Counted from the stretch's first letter, positions 54,669 to 63,158 are shown. The stretch is 64,000 bases of DNA from Pedobacter sp. AK013 (GCF_014205835.1 NZ_JACHCQ010000025.1:41694-105693), one strand, 5' to 3'. Numbers and translations are program-made. Notes: generated from the letters alone by a model not told the origin.

Positions 54669-55223
54669 ATGGCAACATCACAAGACGGGAGTACAAATAA
54701 TACTCAGGAAGAAAATAATATTAAAGATTTAGGTGGTAAAGCAGCTATTGAAAAACTGAGAACACTAGCAGAAAAGTCCGAAAGCTGTTTTTTCTGTACC
54801 AATATTAAAACTGGTGTACCTTTATCGGTAAGGCCAATGGCCATTCAGCAAATTGATGACGAGGGAAATATTTGGTTCATGAGCATGAAAGACAGTCATA
54901 AAAATGAAGAGATTACAACCGATCCTTTTACACATCTGTTGTTTCAGGCCGGAGCGCACGCAGGTTTTGTAAATATTTATGGAATTTCGGAAATCAGTAG
55001 AGATCAGGCTAAAATCGACGAGCTGTGGAGTCCCTTTATCAAAACCTGGTTTCAGGGAGGGAAAGACGACCCAAACATTACCTTAATCAAGGTAATTCCA
55101 TCGGAAGGATATTATTGGGATACGAAACATGGTACAGCTGTAGCCTTCTTAAAAATGGCAGCATCTGTAATTACAGGGAAAACCATGGACGACTCGGTGG
55201 AGGGGAGCCTGGAGATTGATTAG
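54669..55223 (+). CDS. pyridoxamine 5'-phosphate oxidase-like (general stress) protein
   Basis: A 184-residue protein from the ATG at 54669. An in-frame TTG at 54555 would add 38 residues unlike the family and was rejected. The FMN-binding split-barrel features are SCFFCTNIKTGVPLSVRPMA, NIWFMSMKDSHKNEEI, and a later VNIYGISEISRDQAKIDELW. This matches the general-stress protein 26 group. It probably binds a flavin or haem; the substrate is unknown. It is flanked on the right by a third, diverged copy of the palindromic element. Confidence 0.88.
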   Translation: MATSQDGSTNNTQEENNIKDLGGKAAIEKLRTLAEKSESCFFCTNIKTGVPLSVRPMAIQQIDDEGNIWFMSMKDSHKNEEITTDPFTHLLFQAGAHAGFVNIYGISEISRDQAKIDELWSPFIKTWFQGGKDDPNITLIKVIPSEGYYWDTKHGTAVAFLKMAASVITGKTMDDSVEGSLEID

Positions 55224-55230
55224 GCTGACC

Positions 55231-55317
55231 GTCATGCTATATTCGTACAGCATCTATCTAATAGACCCTGACCTGTAGCGAAGCGGAAGCTATACAGTAA
55301 AATAAATTCAGGGCGAC
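55231..55317 (+). repeat. diverged short relative of the MITE-like element, copy C
   Basis: Begins GTCATGCTATATTCG and ends AAAATAAATTCAGGGCGAC, with GACCCTGACCTG inside. The ends match those of the elements at 35461 and 49034, but the 28-base core is missing and the length is 87 bases. Confidence 0.6.
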
Positions 55318-55323
55318 GTATGG

Positions 55324-55536
55324 TTATTTATCACCTAAATAATCAAAACCTTCAAAATCTTCTCTTTGAGCCCTTTTGCTTAAGATATCTTCTTCTTCGG
55401 CTTGTACTCTTGAGAAGAACAAAGCTTCGGCCTGGATTCTTTTAATTAATTGACGTACGAGCGTTAAATCAAAAGCATCTTTGCTTAATTTAATGCAGTA
55501 TTCTCTTTCGTTGATTTCTAAACTTGACGTATTCAT
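55324..55536 (-). CDS. small protein of unknown function
   Basis: A 70-residue protein with mixed charge (YCIKLSKDAFDLTLVRQLIK, then FFSRVQAEEEDILSKRAQRE). No signal peptide. The helical pattern and acidic tail suggest a small cytoplasmic protein that may bind another protein. It lies downstream of lysS but behind a terminator, so it likely has its own promoter. Family not recognised. Confidence 0.6.
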   Translation of the reverse strand: MNTSSLEINEREYCIKLSKDAFDLTLVRQLIKRIQAEALFFSRVQAEEEDILSKRAQREDFEGFDYLGDK

Positions 55537-55570
55537 ATCGCAATGATTTTATTTATCGATTGCCGTAAAT

Positions 55571-55609
55571 ATAGAAAAGGCTTGCTAAACAATTGTTAGC
55601 AAGCCTTTT
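55571..55609 (-). terminator. lysS terminator
   Basis: Stem AAAAGGCTTGCTAA (55575-55588) / TTAGCAAGCCTTTT (55596-55609) with a seven-base loop, followed on the minus strand by CTATATTT. It lies about 75 bases after the lysS stop and before the small gene starting at 55536. Confidence 0.85.
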
Positions 55610-55681
55610 AAGTTTATGTTATGTTTGTGTTAAAATCAAATTCCTAATCCTCTTTTCAGGCCTCTGATTTAACTATTTATG

Positions 55682-57391
55682 CTATTTATGCGATAGGAAT
55701 AAGCCATCATCCGTTTTGGCAACTTTTAAGATTCCCTTACCGGTTAATGCTTTCAGCGTAGTGTCCCATTTTTTATTACTCCAATCGGCCAGTTTTGCTT
55801 TCACATCTGTTAGCAGGTATTGTTCGCCTTCCGAAACCAATGCATACAGTTCTGTTTCTTCCGGAGTCATTTCTATTTTCTTTTTCTCTGGGCGCATCTG
55901 CGGGAAGAACAAAACTTCCTGGATGGTACTTTGGTTGGTCATTAACATCACCAAACGGTCAATACCAATCCCCAAACCTGAAGTAGGCGGCATGCCATAT
56001 TCCAATGCACGTACAAAATCATCATCCATGGCCATGGCCTCATCATCTCCACGGGCAGCTAACTTTAACTGATCTTCTAAGCGCTCTTTTTGGTCAATAG
56101 GATCGTTTAATTCTGAATAAGCATTTGCAATCTCTTTACCATTAACAAACAGCTCAAAACGCTCTACTAATCCTTCTGCAGTACGGTGCTTTTTAGCAAG
56201 CGGTGTCATTTCGATAGGGTAGTCGGTAATGTAGGTTGGTTGGATTAAATTCGCTTCAACTTTAGCGCCGAAAATTTCATCGATCAATTTACCGCGGCCC
56301 ATGGTATCATCTATTTCGATACCTAAATCTTTACAGGTTTGTGCAATTTCTTCTTCTGTCATTGCCGAAACATCAATTCCTGTATATTTTTGGATCGACT
56401 CGTACATGGTTAATTTTTCATACGGTCCTTCAAAATTAATTTCATTGGCACCAACTTTAACTATACTTGCACCAGTTGTGGCAATTGCTACTTTTTCCAA
56501 ACATTCTTCAACCATTGCCATCATCCAGATATAATCTTTGTAGGCAACATAAATTTCCATTGAAGTAAATTCGGGATTATGTGTACGGTCCATTCCCTCA
56601 TTACGGAACATTTTTCCAAACTCATATACACCATCGAAGCCTGCAACAATTAATCTTTTTAAATACAGTTCATTTGCAATACGCAAATAAAGCGGCATAT
56701 CTAAAGTATTGTGATGTGTGGCAAAAGGACGTGCAGCAGCACCACCATGGATAGGCTGCAGGATAGGGGTTTCCACTTCCATCCAGCCCTGGTTATCAAA
56801 GTAATTGCGCATGGTGTTAATCACCTTGCTGCGTTTGATGAAAATCTGTTTAAAATCAGGGTTTACTGTTAAATCTACATAACGCATACGGTAACGCAGT
56901 TCAGGATTGGTAAATCCATCGTATACGTTTCCTTCATCATCACGTTTAACAATTGGTAGCGGACGTAGTGACTTAGAAAGTACCTTAAATTCGGTAACAT
57001 GTACAGAAATTTCTCCTGTCTGCGTCGTAAATACGTATCCTTTAACCCCAATGAAATCGCCGATATCTAAAAGTTTTTTAAATACCGTGTTGTATAGGGT
57101 TTTATCATCACCAGGGCAAAGTTCATCGCGCTTTAAGTAGATCTGAATTCTGCCGGTAGAATCCTGTAACTCCGTAAAAGAAGCAGCGCCCATAATATTG
57201 CGGCTCATAATTCTACCTGCTAATACTACTGTCTTGTATGCTGTCTTATCTACTTCATAATTAGCTAATATATCTGCTGCATAAGTATTTACTTCATAAG
57301 CTTCTGCAGGATATGGCTCAATGCCTAATGCACGTAATTGTTTTAGCGACTCACGTCGTAATATTTCTTGTTCAGATAATCCTATACTCAT
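55682..57391 (-). CDS. lysS: lysyl-tRNA synthetase (class II)
   Basis: A 569-residue enzyme from the ATG at 57391. A longer frame from a TTG at 57409 overlaps the promoter element and was rejected. It has the N-terminal OB-fold anticodon domain, motif 2 FRNEGMDRTHNPEFTSMEIY and motif 3 GLGIGIDRLVMLM. The C-terminal extension after motif 3 (about 70 residues, ending DDGLFLSHK) is longer than in E. coli and looks like a small winged-helix tail. It charges tRNA(Lys). Confidence 0.96.
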   Translation of the reverse strand: MSIGLSEQEILRRESLKQLRALGIEPYPAEAYEVNTYAADILANYEVDKTAYKTVVLAGRIMSRNIMGAASFTELQDSTGRIQIYLKRDELCPGDDKTLYNTVFKKLLDIGDFIGVKGYVFTTQTGEISVHVTEFKVLSKSLRPLPIVKRDDEGNVYDGFTNPELRYRMRYVDLTVNPDFKQIFIKRSKVINTMRNYFDNQGWMEVETPILQPIHGGAAARPFATHHNTLDMPLYLRIANELYLKRLIVAGFDGVYEFGKMFRNEGMDRTHNPEFTSMEIYVAYKDYIWMMAMVEECLEKVAIATTGASIVKVGANEINFEGPYEKLTMYESIQKYTGIDVSAMTEEEIAQTCKDLGIEIDDTMGRGKLIDEIFGAKVEANLIQPTYITDYPIEMTPLAKKHRTAEGLVERFELFVNGKEIANAYSELNDPIDQKERLEDQLKLAARGDDEAMAMDDDFVRALEYGMPPTSGLGIGIDRLVMLMTNQSTIQEVLFFPQMRPEKKKIEMTPEETELYALVSEGEQYLLTDVKAKLADWSNKKWDTTLKALTGKGILKVAKTDDGLFLSHK

Positions 57392-57406
57392 TTCAGGTAT
57401 TTTTTG

Positions 57407-57414
57407 CAAAAGTA
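57407..57414 (-). promoter_or_regulatory. -7 promoter element (TACTTTTG) of lysS
   Basis: On the minus strand TACTTTTG matches TAnnTTTG and lies 15 bases before the ATG at 57391. The predicted leader is under 12 bases. It also rules out the upstream TTG start. Confidence 0.55.
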
Positions 57415-57669
57415 ATAATTTTGCATTTTTTGTTATTGTTAAATTTTAGTGCTTTAATGAAAAAGGAATAATTTGGTTATAAAATTTTTGAATTAATATT
57501 AGAAAAAATTCAATTTTCAGTACCCAATTAGCTATCCATTTAAAACAGGTGGTTGCAAAGATAAGAAAGCTATTGTAATTACTAAATGCTTTGTTTGATT
57601 TAAAACCGCATTTTAGCATGTTAAAACCGAATGAGATAAAAAATGAAAGACAGAATTTTACCTAGGTAT

Positions 57670-57996
57670 TTATTCCATATCAATTAACGGATCCCAGAAT
57701 ACTTTTTTAAGGTTTTGAACTTTCAGGTTTTTAATTTCAACGCCTTCGCGTTCGAGGAGTTCCTGTCTTTTAGCTGTAGATGATGGATCGCCACTGAGCA
57801 ATCCATTGCTACTGATTACCCTATAGTAAGGGACAGGAGGCTGAGCTGTTCCGCAAGCGCCAATGGCCCTGGCGACCATTCTAGATAGGTTAGGTGTACC
57901 AACGGCTTTGGCAATTGCGCCGTACGAAGTTACCCTACCTTTGGGTATTTCCCGGGTTAAATCCCAAACCTGCTCAAAAAATAAATCGTGTTTCAT
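57670..57996 (-). CDS. alkyltransferase-like (MGMT family) DNA-repair protein
   Basis: A 108-residue protein from the ATG at 57996. It has the MGMT DNA-binding part: FFEQVWDLTREIPKGRVTSY, then AIAKAVGTPNLSRMVARAIG. At the place of the catalytic PCHR motif it has VPYYRVISSNG, so the acceptor Cys is absent (Tyr instead). It is therefore an ATL-type protein that likely binds alkylated guanine and recruits nucleotide-excision repair rather than an alkyltransferase. Single gene. Confidence 0.9.
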   Translation of the reverse strand: MKHDLFFEQVWDLTREIPKGRVTSYGAIAKAVGTPNLSRMVARAIGACGTAQPPVPYYRVISSNGLLSGDPSSTAKRQELLEREGVEIKNLKVQNLKKVFWDPLIDME

Positions 57997-58149
57997 CGTT
58001 TCTGGCAAAAGATACGTAAAGCTATTAAATATATCAGATACTAGTATATAGATGGAATTTTTGCGCAGTATTAAGCCATTTATGGTTCACAAAGATAAAC
58101 CATTGCAATTTTATGAATAAGCAATATGAATTTAGTGTTTTACAGGTGT

Positions 58150-58157
58150 TATATTTG
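58150..58157 (+). promoter_or_regulatory. -7 promoter element (TATATTTG) of the DUF2461 gene
   Basis: Full TAnnTTTG match, 28 bases before the ATG at 58186. Confidence 0.5.
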
Positions 58158-58185
58158 TTTAGAGTGATTTACCATTAAAAAAACG

Positions 58186-58875
58186 ATGTCCGATATTAAG
58201 CAAATACCACCTTCTAGTTTTGAGTTTTTAAGATTATTGAAAAATAACAATGATCGTGAATGGTTTAATGACCATAAAGCAGTCTATCAGAAAGAACTAA
58301 CATACATAGAATCTTTTGCACAGCATTTATTAGATCTTATGAATACCCATGATGTAATTGAAACACCATCTGGGAAAAAAAGTTTATACCGGATTTACCG
58401 GGATACTCGTTTTTCGAATGATAAAACGCCTTATAAAACGCATTGGAGCGGAAGTTTTAAACGAGCTGGCAAACAAAGAAGAGGTGGCTATTATTTCCAC
58501 ATCGAACCAGGCAATAGTTTTGTGGCAGGTGGCTTTTTCGGGCCTTCTCCTCAAGATTTGAAATTAATAAGGGAAAATATAAGTTTTGATGCTGCACCTT
58601 TAAGAGAAATATTAAGTAATAAAACTTTTATCTCTTCTTTCGAGACATTAAAAGGCGAACAATTGAAAACAGCTCCAAAGGGCTTTGATGGGGATCATCA
58701 GGATATAGATTTGCTGCGCTATAAACAATTTTTGTTAATCCATCGATTTACTGATCAGGAAGTTTTAAGTAAAGAATTCCTGGAATACTGTAATCAGGAA
58801 TTTAAAAATATGCGTCCATTCTTTGATTATATGAGCGAAATATTAACAACCGATGCAAATGGAATGGATCTGTAA
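58186..58875 (+). CDS. DUF2461 family protein
   Basis: A 229-residue soluble protein with the DUF2461 pattern: FLRLLKNNNDREWFNDHKAV, then RIYRDTRFSNDKTPYKTHW and GGYYFHIEPGNSFVAGGFF. The function is unknown; the conserved Arg, Asp and His residues suggest an enzyme or nucleotide binder. Its stop and that of the acyl-CoA ligase gene face each other across a shared terminator. Confidence 0.92.
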   Translation: MSDIKQIPPSSFEFLRLLKNNNDREWFNDHKAVYQKELTYIESFAQHLLDLMNTHDVIETPSGKKSLYRIYRDTRFSNDKTPYKTHWSGSFKRAGKQRRGGYYFHIEPGNSFVAGGFFGPSPQDLKLIRENISFDAAPLREILSNKTFISSFETLKGEQLKTAPKGFDGDHQDIDLLRYKQFLLIHRFTDQEVLSKEFLEYCNQEFKNMRPFFDYMSEILTTDANGMDL

Positions 58876-58903
58876 TTGATTTTTACGATTGTTGCAAAAA
58901 ATT

Positions 58904-58946
58904 AAAAGGGGGTGTCATTACAAAATTAATATGATACCCCTTTTTT
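58904..58946. terminator. bidirectional intrinsic terminator
   Basis: AAAAGGGGGTGTCAT pairs with ATGATACCCCTTTTTT (one bulge). A T run is on the plus strand and an A run (T on the minus strand) on the other side, so it serves both the DUF2461 gene and the convergent ligase gene. Confidence 0.9.
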
Positions 58947-58948
58947 AA

Positions 58949-60865
58949 CTATGATTCAGCTTCTATACCTTCCGCATACATTTCGTTAATCGCTTCGGCA
59001 TATTTCTTTTCTACAATACGGCGTTTAACTTTCATGGTAGGGGTGATTTCTCCTTCATCTATACTAAAAGGATTGCGCTTGATCTTAAAATTTTTAATGC
59101 GCTCAAATTTTGCCAGTTCGTTAGATATTTTCTTGATGTCCTGTTCCATCCATTCAATAATTTCAGGGTTGCGGATAAAAGGATCAGCTTCCTCAAAAAA
59201 AGAAGGTTTAAGTTTAAAGGTTTCTTCTAAGGTTTCTCTATTCGGGATAATGATCGCCGTAATAAATTCTCTTTTATCTCCAATTAAAAACAATTGGTCA
59301 ATTTTAGGGCTTTTCAGGTAAATATTTTCTACCGGGGTAGGATAAACGTTCTTGCCGTACGCATTTACGATCATATTTTTTAAGCGATCGGTGATCTGGA
59401 GATTACCTTTATAAAAACGGCCAATGTCTCCGGTGTGGAACCACATATCTTTGTCGATGGCTTCGGCAGTTTCTGCAGGTTTGTTAAAATAACCCTTCAT
59501 TACGCAATGGCCTCGAACAATTACTTCTCCTTCGGCACATTCAAATTCCTCGTTAAAAGTATTATGTGTTTGGATGCTCAGCATTTCTTTGCTTTCTACC
59601 TCTTGTATGCCTACTTCAATACCCGGAATTACGCGGCCAACCGTGCCATATACCTGTCTGTGATACTCTGTAACTGACATTACCGGTGAGGTTTCTGTTA
59701 AACCAAAACCTTCTAATATTTTAATGCCCAGATCGCCAAAAAACTCACCCACATTTTTAGGCAGTGCAGCTCCACCCGAAATCATAAATTTTAAGCGGCC
59801 ACCTGTTTTTTCTTTGATTTTACTAAAAACCAATTTCTCTGCAATCCCTTTTTTTGCCGATAAAATAAGCCCCGGATTTTTGCCAGCCTCTTTTGCTACA
59901 CGGTATTTGTTGCCTGTTTCCAGCGCCCAGGTAAATATTTTTGCTTTTGCACCTCCGCCCGCAGTTCCTCCTTTTATGGCTTTATCATGTATGCGTTCTA
60001 AAAGGCGTGGAACGCAGCTCATCACGGTAGGACGAACTTCTCCCATATTTTTGGCCAATAACTCTAAACTTTGTGCAAAAGCAATTTTACAGCCTTGTGC
60101 GCAGCAAACATGGTAAGTGGCCGTACGCTCGAATACGTGCGATAGTGGCAGAAAGGAAAGGAAAGTTTCAGTTTGGTCAATCACAGGGATCTGCTGTAAA
60201 CAAACCTCCACATTTTTAACAAAGTTATGATGAGTGAGCATTACACCTTTTGGGGTGCCTGTTGTTCCCGAAGTATAAATTAAAGAGGAAACATCCTCTG
60301 GTAAAACCAAGCTTCTGCATTGGTCAATATCAGCTCTTTCGGCAGCAGTAATTTGATGTTTAAGTGCCAGTATATCAGAAAAGGCAATAACTTCTACATG
60401 TACATCCTCAGGAATTACGACTTTTTCAAAATCTTTAAAAGCAGGAATAATATATTTTAACTGTTTGCAATTGGCTGCTACCTTTAACACTTTACGGTAT
60501 AGAAAGTTGTTCCCAACAAGAATAGCTTTTATGCCAGAGTCGTTAATAATATAGGCTACCTCCTGTTCAGAAAGTGTTGGGTAAATGGATACATTAATTA
60601 CACCAATTTGTTGTATTCCTTGATCATAATATACATATTCAGGCGAATTCTCGATCATTAAGCCTAAACGATCGCCTTTTTTTATTCCTTTTTCCAAGAA
60701 AAATGCAGAAACGGCATCAGCTCTTTTTAAGGTATCTTCATAAGAAATTTCAGCCCATTCTGCACCCTGTTTATGGATTAAAAAGGTTTCCTGAGGTTTG
60801 TGAATATTTTTGACAACATTCCGCAATAAGGTAGGAACAGTTGAAAATTCGTTTATTAATGGCAT
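58949..60865 (-). CDS. long-chain acyl-CoA synthetase (AMP-forming)
   Basis: A 638-residue ligase that activates fatty acids with ATP and CoA. The P-loop is SSLIYTSGTTGTPKGVMLTH, the adenine motif EGFGLTETSPVMS, and the hinge region WFHTGDIGRFYKGNLQITDR followed by NAYGKNVYPTPVENIY. It matches the FAA1-like subgroup (AMP-binding, FadD15 type) with an extended C-terminus. Single gene. The chain length it prefers cannot be read from the sequence. Confidence 0.94.
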   Translation of the reverse strand: MPLINEFSTVPTLLRNVVKNIHKPQETFLIHKQGAEWAEISYEDTLKRADAVSAFFLEKGIKKGDRLGLMIENSPEYVYYDQGIQQIGVINVSIYPTLSEQEVAYIINDSGIKAILVGNNFLYRKVLKVAANCKQLKYIIPAFKDFEKVVIPEDVHVEVIAFSDILALKHQITAAERADIDQCRSLVLPEDVSSLIYTSGTTGTPKGVMLTHHNFVKNVEVCLQQIPVIDQTETFLSFLPLSHVFERTATYHVCCAQGCKIAFAQSLELLAKNMGEVRPTVMSCVPRLLERIHDKAIKGGTAGGGAKAKIFTWALETGNKYRVAKEAGKNPGLILSAKKGIAEKLVFSKIKEKTGGRLKFMISGGAALPKNVGEFFGDLGIKILEGFGLTETSPVMSVTEYHRQVYGTVGRVIPGIEVGIQEVESKEMLSIQTHNTFNEEFECAEGEVIVRGHCVMKGYFNKPAETAEAIDKDMWFHTGDIGRFYKGNLQITDRLKNMIVNAYGKNVYPTPVENIYLKSPKIDQLFLIGDKREFITAIIIPNRETLEETFKLKPSFFEEADPFIRNPEIIEWMEQDIKKISNELAKFERIKNFKIKRNPFSIDEGEITPTMKVKRRIVEKKYAEAINEMYAEGIEAES

Positions 60866-60924
60866 GCTCGTAATTTGGTCCGCTAATTATAATTAACAAT
60901 AATAAGGCTTTTTGGTTTAAAAAT

Positions 60925-60955
60925 ACAAAAGGGCCCCGAAAATTTCGGGGCCCTT
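60925..60955 (-). terminator. isc cluster terminator
   Basis: Perfect 13-base stem AAGGGCCCCGAAA / TTTCGGGGCCCTT around one central base (effectively a small A/T loop), followed on the minus strand by TTGTATTTTT. It lies 23 bases after the iscA stop. Confidence 0.92.
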
Positions 60956-60977
60956 AAATAATATGTTTTATAAGATT

Positions 60978-61304
60978 TTAAACAGAGAAACTTTCGCCAC
61001 AACCGCAGCTACGGCTGGCATTTGGATTTATAAAGTTGAAACCTTTTCCGTTTAAACCGTCTGTAAAATCTAATTCCGTTCCAGCTAGGTAAAGAAAAGA
61101 TTTCATATCCAAAGCAATTTTAATTCCTTTGTCTTCAAAAAACTGATCGCCTTTTTGCTCTTCGTTATCAAAATCCAGATTGTATGATAAACCCGAGCAG
61201 CCACCACCTTTTACAGAAACGCGTAAAAAGTAATCAGAACCCATTTCCGAATCCTGCATTAAGTGGTCTATTTTGTCTTTTGCTTTATCTGTTATCGTTA
61301 TCAT
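60978..61304 (-). CDS. iscA: iron-sulfur assembly/carrier protein, IscA type
   Basis: A 108-residue A-type carrier of Fe-S clusters. The three cysteines are in VKGGGCSGLSYNLDF and, at the C-terminus, SRSCGCGESFSV (the CGCG pair). It passes clusters to target enzymes. It is the third gene of the iscS-iscU-iscA run, 90 bases after iscU. That gap is an AGTAT-type heptad array. Confidence 0.94.
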   Translation of the reverse strand: MITITDKAKDKIDHLMQDSEMGSDYFLRVSVKGGGCSGLSYNLDFDNEEQKGDQFFEDKGIKIALDMKSFLYLAGTELDFTDGLNGKGFNFINPNASRSCGCGESFSV

Positions 61305-61397
61305 AGTATCGAGTATTTATTATCAAGTATTAATACGCTTATCAAGCCGAAATTTACATCTCGACACTTGATCCCCTAATACTTGCTACTGGTATTA
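61305..61397. repeat. heptad-period array, AGTAT type, between iscU and iscA
   Basis: Left arm at 61305-61332: AGTATCG, AGTATTT, ATTATCA, AGTATTA. The right part to 61397 is more degraded and inverted (CGACACT, TGATCCC, CTAATACT, TGCTACT, GGTATTA) and runs into the complement of the iscU TAA. It fills the whole gap. Confidence 0.7.
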
Positions 61398-61808
61398 ATG
61401 GTGCGATTTTTCCAATACAATTGCCTCTAAGCCATTTTTAACTCGGTAGTCGTTAATAGCTGATTTAATTGCATCTTCTGCCAAAACTGAGCAGTGAATT
61501 TTTACCGGAGGTAAAGCCAATTCTTCAACAATATCCATGTTATCGATAGATAAAGCCTCATCAATTGTTTTTCCTTTTAACCATTCTGTAGCTAAAGAAG
61601 AAGAAGCAATAGCCGAACCACAACCAAATGTTTTAAATTTAGCATCAGTGATTACGTTATCTTCTCCTACTTCAATCTGTAAACGCATTACGTCGCCACA
61701 CTCAGGTGCACCAACTAATCCTGTGCCTACAAATTTGCTGTCTTTATTTAATGTACCTACGTTACGTGGGTTATTGTAATGGTCAATTACTTTTTCTGAA
61801 TATGCCAT
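61395..61808 (-). CDS. iscU: iron-sulfur scaffold protein IscU
   Basis: A 137-residue scaffold on which clusters are built. It begins MAYSEKVIDHYNNPRNVGTL. The three ligand cysteines are in VGAPECGDVMRLQ, FKTFGCGSAIASSS and VKIHCSVLAEDAI, and the chaperone-binding motif is LPPVKIHC. Length is normal. It lies 116 bases after iscS on the same strand; that gap holds a two-armed heptad array. Confidence 0.97.
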   Translation of the reverse strand: MAYSEKVIDHYNNPRNVGTLNKDSKFVGTGLVGAPECGDVMRLQIEVGEDNVITDAKFKTFGCGSAIASSSLATEWLKGKTIDEALSIDNMDIVEELALPPVKIHCSVLAEDAIKSAINDYRVKNGLEAIVLEKSHH

Positions 61809-61850
61809 GATTTCTATTTCTTAAGTCTCCTTTCGGAGATAATTTTATTT

Positions 61851-61923
61851 ATTAATTATCAGTTACCAATTTTCAATTACCAGTTTGCTTACTCAAAACT
61901 ACAAACTGCCAACTCCAAACTGA
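61851..61923. repeat. two-armed heptad array, AACTG type, at the iscS stop codon
   Basis: Left arm, five units at 61851-61885: ATTAATT, ATCAGTT, ACCAATT, TTCAATT, ACCAGTT. Centre TGC. Right arm, five units at 61889-61923: TTACTCA, AAACTAC, AAACTGC, CAACTCC, AAACTGA. The arms are inverted relatives, each exactly 35 bases. It ends one base before the complement of the iscS TAG, with the same ten bases TAGATCAGTT seen at the rpoN stop. Confidence 0.92.
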
Positions 61924-61924
61924 T

Positions 61925-63136
61925 CTAGTGTTCTGCCCACTCAATTTTACTTAAATCAATTCCTTCTTTAAACATTTCCCAAAGTGGAGAAAGTTCTCTT
62001 AAGTGATTAACCGCTTTTTGAGTTACTTCAATTGCCTTATCAATTTCTTCTTCAGTAGTAAATCTTCCTAAACCATAACGGATAGAAGAATGTGCTAAAT
62101 CATCAGATAAACCTAAGCTTTTCAATACATATGATGGCTCTAAAGATGCTGATGTACAGGCTGATCCTGAAGATACCGCCAAATCACTCATTGCCATCAT
62201 TAAACCTTCACCTTCAACATATTTAAAAGAGATATTAGCTACGTGCGGTAAACGGTGTTGCGTATTACCATTAACGTAACTCTCTTCCATTTTGCTTAAA
62301 GTAGACTCTAATTTATCTCGTAAAGCAGCTAAACGAACTGATTCACTTTCCATTTCTAAGCGGCAAAGTTCGCAGGCTTTACCTAAACCAACAATACCAG
62401 GAACATTTAAGGTACCAGAACGCATTCCGCGCTCATGGCCACCACCATCCATTTGCGCAGTAACTTTAACCCTTGGGTTTTTACGGCGAACGTAAAGTAC
62501 ACCAACACCTTTCGGTCCGTACATTTTATGTGCAGAGAAAGCCATTAAGTCAATACCATCCGCATTAACATCAACAGGGATTTTACCAACCGCCTGTGTA
62601 GCGTCAGTCATAAATAAAGCACCGTGTTTGTGTGCAATTGCTGCAATTTCTTTTACCGGTTGAATTACACCAATTTCGTTGTTACCATACATAATCGAAA
62701 CTAAAATAGTTTCAGGAGTCATGGCCGCTTCTAATTCAGCTAAATCAATTAAACCGTCTTCTTTAACGCCTAAATAAGTTACACGTGCACCGTTTTTCTC
62801 TAGGTGCTTGCAAGTATCTAAAACCGCTTTATGTTCAGTAACCGCAGTAATGATGTGGTTACCTTTTTCTTTGTACATTTCAAATACACCTTTAATAGCC
62901 AGGTTATCGGCTTCAGTAGCACCTGATGTAAAAATAATTTCTTTTTCAGTACAGCCGATTAGTTTGGCTACCTGCTCACGGGCATAATCTACACCCTCTT
63001 CAGCCACCCAGCCAAACGCATGATTACGACTTGCGGCATTTCCAAATTTCTCTGTAAAGTAAGGTAGCATTGCTTCCAACACCCTCGGATCTAATGGGGT
63101 TGTAGCATTATTATCTAAATATATCGGCTGTTTCAT
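61925..63136 (-). CDS. iscS: cysteine desulfurase IscS
   Basis: A 403-residue PLP enzyme that takes sulfur from cysteine. It begins PIYLDNNATTPLDPRVLEAM. The PLP Lys is in FSAHKMYGPKGVGVLYV, and the active-site Cys loop is AVSSGSACTSASLEPSYVL. The C-terminus with IDLSKIEWAEH is typical. First gene of iscS-iscU-iscA, with its own promoter at 63159-63186. No IscR-like repressor gene is adjacent. Confidence 0.97.
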   Translation of the reverse strand: MKQPIYLDNNATTPLDPRVLEAMLPYFTEKFGNAASRNHAFGWVAEEGVDYAREQVAKLIGCTEKEIIFTSGATEADNLAIKGVFEMYKEKGNHIITAVTEHKAVLDTCKHLEKNGARVTYLGVKEDGLIDLAELEAAMTPETILVSIMYGNNEIGVIQPVKEIAAIAHKHGALFMTDATQAVGKIPVDVNADGIDLMAFSAHKMYGPKGVGVLYVRRKNPRVKVTAQMDGGGHERGMRSGTLNVPGIVGLGKACELCRLEMESESVRLAALRDKLESTLSKMEESYVNGNTQHRLPHVANISFKYVEGEGLMMAMSDLAVSSGSACTSASLEPSYVLKSLGLSDDLAHSSIRYGLGRFTTEEEIDKAIEVTQKAVNHLRELSPLWEMFKEGIDLSKIEWAEH

Positions 63137-63158
63137 CTCTATTCTGTTAATTATAACA

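Noticed and set aside
57392..57409. lysS start at TTG 57409
   Set aside because: It coincides with the predicted -7 promoter element; the ATG at 57391 fits the family.
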